From NCBI GenBank assembly GCA_936936565.1, contig CAKZIX010000102.1, positions 1 through 8,788 of the forward strand: DNA of 8,788 nt, read 5' to 3'. Of this stretch, positions 5,999-8,788 are shown in pieces. The position numbers and the translations under genes are program-made. Each line of letters opens with the position of its first letter. Within the stretch, counting starts at the first letter, position 1. This DNA comes from an uncultured Nocardiaceae bacterium (GTDB lineage Bacteria > Actinomycetota > Actinomycetes > Mycobacteriales > Mycobacteriaceae). Below the pieces are notes generated by a model. That model made no database searches. It saw nothing but the letters and a program-made list of their open reading frames with translations, and was not told the DNA's origin.

Positions 5999-6606
5999 CC
6001 GTCCAATGGTGCCATTGTGTGTCCAGCCGATTTCGGCGGTCGCAGCAGCGGCAGCGCGATGTCGTCGACGATCTCGGTGATCAGTTCGGCCGGCAACGGC
6101 AGCCCTTGGGTGAGGAACCGGAACATCAGCAGTTCGGGTGCCAAAGTGGCGGCCGCGGTGTCCACGACGTCGTCGCGGATCTCGCCGTCGGCCGCGGCGG
6201 CGCGCAGCAGCGCGCGCAACTCCGTCGCGCGCGGATCGAAGACGGCCTCGTGCAGCGCCTCCAAAAGCGCTGGGCTGCGGTGTGTTTCGCCGAGCAAGGT
6301 GCGCAAGACGGCGCCCATCGGAGTGTCGAATCCGAAAGCCATGCGACGCAACAGATTCAGCAGATCGGCGCGGACGTCGCCGGAGTACGGCGGCGCCGGG
6401 TGCAGCGAAATGCCATGGCGCACCGTGTCGAGCACCAGATCGTCGCGGCCCGACCAGCGCCGGTACAGCGGCGCCTTGCCGGTGCCGGCGCGTGCGGCGA
6501 CGCCCTCCATGGTCAGTCCCGCGTAGCCCTTGTCGGCCAGTTCGGCGAGCACCGCGGCATAGATCGCGGCCAGCAGTTCCGCGCCGCGCCGTCGGGATGT
6601 GGTCAT
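5995..6606 (-). CDS. TetR/AcrR-family transcriptional regulator
   Basis: A 203-residue one-component repressor-type protein. The N-terminal helix-turn-helix is at about residues 31-58 (LTMEGVAARAGTGKAPLYRRW), with the family's GKAPLYRRW recognition-helix ending and the downstream DDLV helix. The remaining ~140 residues form a helical ligand-binding and dimer domain that gives no ligand clue. The ATG at 6606 has no Shine-Dalgarno, but a TACGCT -10 lies 7 bases upstream, so a leaderless mRNA is likely. Its stop overlaps the alaA start (GTGA), so it is probably co-transcribed with alaA. Divergent placement 98 bp from the membrane reductase fusion makes that gene its most likely target, the usual TetR arrangement, and autoregulation would then also affect alaA. 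Confidence 0.9.
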   Translation of the reverse strand: MTTSRRRGAELLAAIYAAVLAELADKGYAGLTMEGVAARAGTGKAPLYRRWSGRDDLVLDTVRHGISLHPAPPYSGDVRADLLNLLRRMAFGFDTPMGAVLRTLLGETHRSPALLEALHEAVFDPRATELRALLRAAAADGEIRDDVVDTAAATLAPELLMFRFLTQGLPLPAELITEIVDDIALPLLRPPKSAGHTMAPLDG

Positions 6607-6619
6607 CAGGGTCAGCGTA
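6607..6619 (-). promoter_or_regulatory. Probable -10 box for leaderless tetR-alaA mRNA
   Basis: On the minus strand TACGCT (complement of 6614-6619) lies 7 bases before the TetR ATG, which places the predicted transcription start at the A of the start codon or one base before it. The context TACGCTGACCCTG is almost the same as that before yibE. No consensus -35 is visible. Confidence 0.5.
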
Positions 6620-6676
6620 GGGGAAACCTCGGGGTTGGAAACGGATGCGTTCGCTAAAGGTCTCGACCAGGATAGG

Positions 6677-6690
6677 AGACGTTATCGTCT
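6677..6690. promoter_or_regulatory. Candidate TetR operator overlapping the reductase promoter
   Basis: AGACG (6677-6681) and CGTCT (6686-6690) form a palindrome around TTAT. It overlaps TATCGT (6683-6688), a possible -10 for the rightward gene, so a bound regulator would block transcription. A second short palindrome, GGTCTCGACC, is at 6659-6668. The arms are short (5 bp), so this is a candidate only. Confidence 0.35.
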
Positions 6691-6693
6691 TTT

Positions 6694-6699
6694 AAGGAG
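6694..6699 (+). promoter_or_regulatory. Strong Shine-Dalgarno of the membrane reductase gene
   Basis: AAGGAG lies five bases before the ATG at 6705 and fixes the start. It is the clearest ribosome-binding site in the window and contrasts with the divergent TetR gene, which has none. Confidence 0.85.
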
Positions 6700-6704
6700 A
6701 GGTC

Positions 6705-8171
6705 ATGTCACGTACCTGGCGAAATGTGCTCGTCTGGCTGCACATCGTGTCGTCCGTCGGATGGATGGGCCAAGCCGCGGCGCTGTGCGCCCTGCTCGTC
6801 ACCGCGCACCCCGATGCCGCGAAACTGCTCGACGAGACGATCCTCGTCGCGTCGGCGAACATGTCGGCGTTCACCGGATTCGCCCTGGCCGCGGTCACCA
6901 CCTGGGGCTACTTCCTCCACTGGTGGGTGGCGATCAAGTTCGTCGTGACCATCAGCCAGCTCTACGTCGGCATCTTCGTGCTGTCCCCAGCCATGGAGGA
7001 GGGCGAACCGAGTCTCGGGTACGCCGCCGCACTGATGGCGACGGCGCTGGCGCTGCAGGTGTGGCTGTCGGTTTCCAAGCCCTTCGGGCGGACGCCCTTG
7101 GCGCGGCGTACCCGCAAGATTCCGCTCGCCGCACCCGTCTGGGTGTACGCGATATGTGTGGCGGCGCCGCTGCTCGACCTGGGCACCTTGATCCTGACCG
7201 GCGATCCGACTCCGATCATGTCGTTGCTGACCTTGGTAATCGTGCTGGTCGCGCGCCGCTACCGCCGGATCGCGGCGGTGGGGCGTACCGAGCAGTCGCA
7301 CACAGGCGTGCTGCGCCGCGCGGAGGCCGTCGCGTCCGGGGTGAAAGTGCTGCATATCGGCTGCGACACCGTCGACTGGGAACCGGGCGCACACATCGAC
7401 GTCGCCATCGGCGACGGCCCCGTGCGCCAGTATTCCCTCGTCGGCGGCGACCGGCACGGCTACGAAATCGCCGTGCTGCGCGACGGTGCAGTGTCCACGC
7501 GGTTGCACGGGCTGCAGGTAGGGGAGAAAGTGCGGATCGGCGGGCCGCGCAACAACTTTCCGCTCGTCGATGCACCCGCCTACCTGTTCGTGGCCGGTGG
7601 TATCGGGATCAGCCCATTCCTGAGCATGCTCGAACGTACCGACCGCCCCTGGCAGCTGGTCTACCGCGGGCGGTCCCGGGCGACGATGCCGTACGCCGAC
7701 GATCTCGAAGCCAGGTACGGCTCGAAAGTCCTTGTGCTGCCGTCGGATACCACTCCGCGGCCGGATCTGCGGGCGCTCGTCGCCGCCCAGCCGGAGGGCG
7801 CCGCAGTGTACTGCTGCGGACCCGACAGCCTGCTCGCCGCGGTGACCGACGTGTGGCCGGCCACGCGGGTCGAGCGCTTCACCCCCACCGACCGTACGGC
7901 ACTGCCGTCCGAGCCGTTCGACGTGTACCTCGCGCACAGCCGCGCCACCGTGCACGTCGGTGCCGGTGTCAGCACCCTCGACGCGTTGCGCAGCGTGCGT
8001 CCCGACCTACCCGCAGCGTGCGAGAACGGGCTGTGTGGAAGCTGCGCACTGAACATCAGCCTCGGGCAACCCGAGCATCGCGACGACATCCTGGCGGACC
8101 GTTCGCGCGCGGACCTCTTCTATCCGTGCGTGTCACGCGCGGCTGGCGCATGTTTGGTGGTCGACGCATGA
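6705..8171 (+). CDS. Membrane-domain fusion to PDR/VanB-type flavin, NAD(P)H and [2Fe-2S] oxidoreductase
   Basis: This 488-residue protein joins two modules. Residues 1-190 form about six membrane helices: TM1 near 7-29 (H13 in WLHIVSSVGWMG), then about 50-70, 72-92 (H72 in FLHWWVAIKF), 103-124, 143-166 and 168-184. Residues 195-488 are a phthalate-dioxygenase-reductase/vanillate-demethylase type reductase: flavin motif RQYSL (241-245), NAD(P)H motif VAGGIGISPF (296-305), CCGP (370-373), and a C-terminal plant-type ferredoxin with ligands C439, C444, C447 and C475 (C-x4-C-x2-C...C). Electrons would go from NAD(P)H to flavin to [2Fe-2S]. The usual partner is a soluble oxygenase, but here the reductase is tethered to the membrane. 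The membrane module is not a family I can name; its HxxxxxxWxG pattern recalls CopD/DUF2269-like proteins. The two helix histidines could ligate haem, giving transmembrane electron transfer. Start fixed by AAGGAG. Confidence 0.85.
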   Translation: MSRTWRNVLVWLHIVSSVGWMGQAAALCALLVTAHPDAAKLLDETILVASANMSAFTGFALAAVTTWGYFLHWWVAIKFVVTISQLYVGIFVLSPAMEEGEPSLGYAAALMATALALQVWLSVSKPFGRTPLARRTRKIPLAAPVWVYAICVAAPLLDLGTLILTGDPTPIMSLLTLVIVLVARRYRRIAAVGRTEQSHTGVLRRAEAVASGVKVLHIGCDTVDWEPGAHIDVAIGDGPVRQYSLVGGDRHGYEIAVLRDGAVSTRLHGLQVGEKVRIGGPRNNFPLVDAPAYLFVAGGIGISPFLSMLERTDRPWQLVYRGRSRATMPYADDLEARYGSKVLVLPSDTTPRPDLRALVAAQPEGAAVYCCGPDSLLAAVTDVWPATRVERFTPTDRTALPSEPFDVYLAHSRATVHVGAGVSTLDALRSVRPDLPAACENGLCGSCALNISLGQPEHRDDILADRSRADLFYPCVSRAAGACLVVDA

Positions 8172-8272
8172 GAGTGACCAGACGTGCGGAATCTAAACCC
8201 AATTTGCTGAAACGAGACCTTCGAGCGATCTGCCGGTGATAGAACTGCCAGGTCGGTTTCGACTACATCACG

Positions 8273-8278
8273 GGAGGG
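8273..8278 (+). promoter_or_regulatory. Shine-Dalgarno deciding the secreted-protein start
   Basis: GGAGGG lies eight bases before the ATG at 8287 and selects it over an in-frame GTG at 8236, whose extra residues would put a charged segment in front of the signal peptide. The rest of the gap from 8172 is lower in GC than its surroundings and may hold a promoter, but no -35/-10 pair is clear. Confidence 0.7.
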
Positions 8279-8286
8279 ACATTCGT

Positions 8287-8511
8287 ATGAGGAACATTCG
8301 GGCGTTCGGCGTGGCCTGCGCGCTGGCCGGTGGCATGCTGCTCGGCGCCGGAGTTGCGGCTGCCGCCGACACGGATCCGGTGCCGCACACCGGCTCGTCG
8401 GGCCTGTCGACGGGCGCCGAAGAAACGATCGTCAAGCTGCTGGAGATGCTCGCCACGGGCAGCTCCGACGGGGGCGGCACGACGACTCCGCCGCCGGCGA
8501 CCACGCCCTAG
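8287..8511 (+). CDS. Small secreted protein of unknown function
   Basis: This 74-residue protein has a classical signal peptide: basic start (MRNIR), hydrophobic core (residues 6-23), and an AAAA/D site, with cleavage expected after A27. The mature part is about 47 residues, acidic at first (DTDPVPH), then a short amphipathic helix (EETIVKLLEMLATG) and a Ser/Gly/Thr/Pro tail (GGGTTTPPPATTP) as found on many exported actinobacterial proteins. No cysteine remains in the mature form and there is no lipobox or sorting signal, so free secretion is expected. I recognise no family. It lies 115 bp after the reductase fusion and ends just before a very strong terminator, so it may be the last gene of that unit or have its own promoter. 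Confidence 0.75.
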   Translation: MRNIRAFGVACALAGGMLLGAGVAAAADTDPVPHTGSSGLSTGAEETIVKLLEMLATGSSDGGGTTTPPPATTP

Positions 8512-8523
8512 GTCTCCCAGCGT

Positions 8524-8557
8524 GTGTGCCCCGCTCCATCGGTGGAGCGGGGCACAC
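8524..8557 (+). terminator. Strong 15-bp terminator hairpin after the secreted-protein gene
   Basis: GTGTGCCCCGCTCCA (8524-8538) pairs perfectly with TGGAGCGGGGCACAC (8543-8557) around a TCGG tetraloop, 12 bases after the stop. Wobble and G-C pairs could lengthen it by three. It is followed by GTGTGTGT rather than a T-run, a common actinobacterial form. Confidence 0.8.
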
Positions 8558-8696
8558 GTGTGTGTGGGGCCGTTTCGGAGAGTGCCCGGTCGTGCTCAGC
8601 CGCGTGCGGTGCAGTGCGTGGGTGTGCCTGAGCCGTTCGAGTTCGTAGCAGGTGCAGGCGCTGGCTGTCGCTGGCGGATCCACGACCTGTAGCCAG

Positions 8697-8788
8697 TACG
8701 TGCAGAGCCGCTACGTGCAGATTCAGTACGTGTAGAGCCGCTACGTGCAGATTCAGTACGTGTAGAGCCGCTACGTGCAGATTCAGTA
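8697..8788. repeat. 15/30-bp tandem repeat array running off the window end
   Basis: Six head-to-tail 15-base units, each beginning TACGTG, start at 8697, 8712, 8727, 8742, 8757 and 8772, and a seventh begins at 8787. Two forms alternate: TACGTGTAGAGCCGC (the first copy has C for T at base 7) and TACGTGCAGATTCAG, giving a 30-bp higher-order period. Later copies are identical, so the array is recently amplified or homogenised. Degenerate CAGGTGCAGG-like sequence just upstream (about 8648-8696) may be its eroded edge. Two plus-strand frames and two minus-strand frames stay open through the repeat, but rare GTA, CTA and AGA codons and the lack of a start speak against coding. The stretch from 8558 to 8696 shows no gene. 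Confidence 0.85.

Noticed and set aside
4841..6657. Plus-strand frames opposite alaA and the TetR gene
   Set aside because: Shadow frames rich in Arg, Gln and Val; the minus strand carries intact enzyme and helix-turn-helix motifs.
6708..7955. Minus-strand frame opposite the membrane reductase
   Set aside because: His/Arg/Gly-rich antisense shadow without recognisable domains.
8168..8239. 23-codon basic ORF (MRVTRRAESKPNLLKRDLRA...) overlapping the reductase stop by ATGA
   Set aside because: The overlap is tempting, but its codons (AGA, TCT, AAA, TTG) are unlike the neighbours, there is no ribosome-binding site, and the stretch looks like an AT-richer intergenic spacer.
8236..8286. GTG start giving a 91-residue form of the secreted protein
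   Set aside because: The Shine-Dalgarno at 8273-8278 and the signal-peptide layout favour the ATG at 8287.
8697..8788. CRISPR array
   Set aside because: Units are contiguous 15-mers with no unique spacers.

Overview
The window is high-GC DNA with strong G/C preference at third codon positions, and its gene content points to a mycolic-acid actinomycete (Mycobacteriales, for example Nocardia, Rhodococcus or Mycobacterium). The main pointers are an alanine aminotransferase that, from memory, closely resembles M. tuberculosis Rv0337c and E. coli AlaA, a UDP-glucose dehydrogenase of the UdgA type, and leaderless-looking promoters. No species call can be made without a search.

Layout. The C-terminal end of an unrecognised plus-strand gene (2-247) is followed 23 bp later by UDP-glucose 6-dehydrogenase (271-1575). 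After a 192-bp gap comes a membrane-anchored Hsp70/actin-fold protein with an extracytoplasmic proline-rich tail (1768-3066). It converges on a minus-strand YibE/F membrane protein (3184-4452). The gap between them holds a coding-like minus-strand stretch in another frame. Upstream of yibE, a 301-bp intergenic region (4453-4753) is packed with consecutive inverted repeats. Next are the minus-strand alanine aminotransferase (4754-5998) and a TetR regulator (5995-6606), joined by a 4-base stop/start overlap. Divergent from the TetR gene lies a 488-residue fusion of a multi-pass membrane domain to an FMN/FAD-NAD(P)H-[2Fe-2S] reductase (6705-8171). The 98-bp divergent region contains a small palindrome that could be the TetR operator. 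A 74-residue secreted protein (8287-8511) with a very strong terminator hairpin follows. The window ends inside a 15/30-bp tandem repeat array.

How the genes may work together. UdgA makes UDP-glucuronate for cell-envelope or capsular polysaccharide. The Hsp70-like protein looks like a cytoplasm-to-envelope protein rather than a folding chaperone. The most interesting unit is the TetR regulator with its divergent membrane-reductase fusion. The sequence suggests a regulated, NAD(P)H-driven electron carrier embedded in the membrane, although its acceptor and cofactor are not known. The regulator is also translationally tied to alanine aminotransferase.
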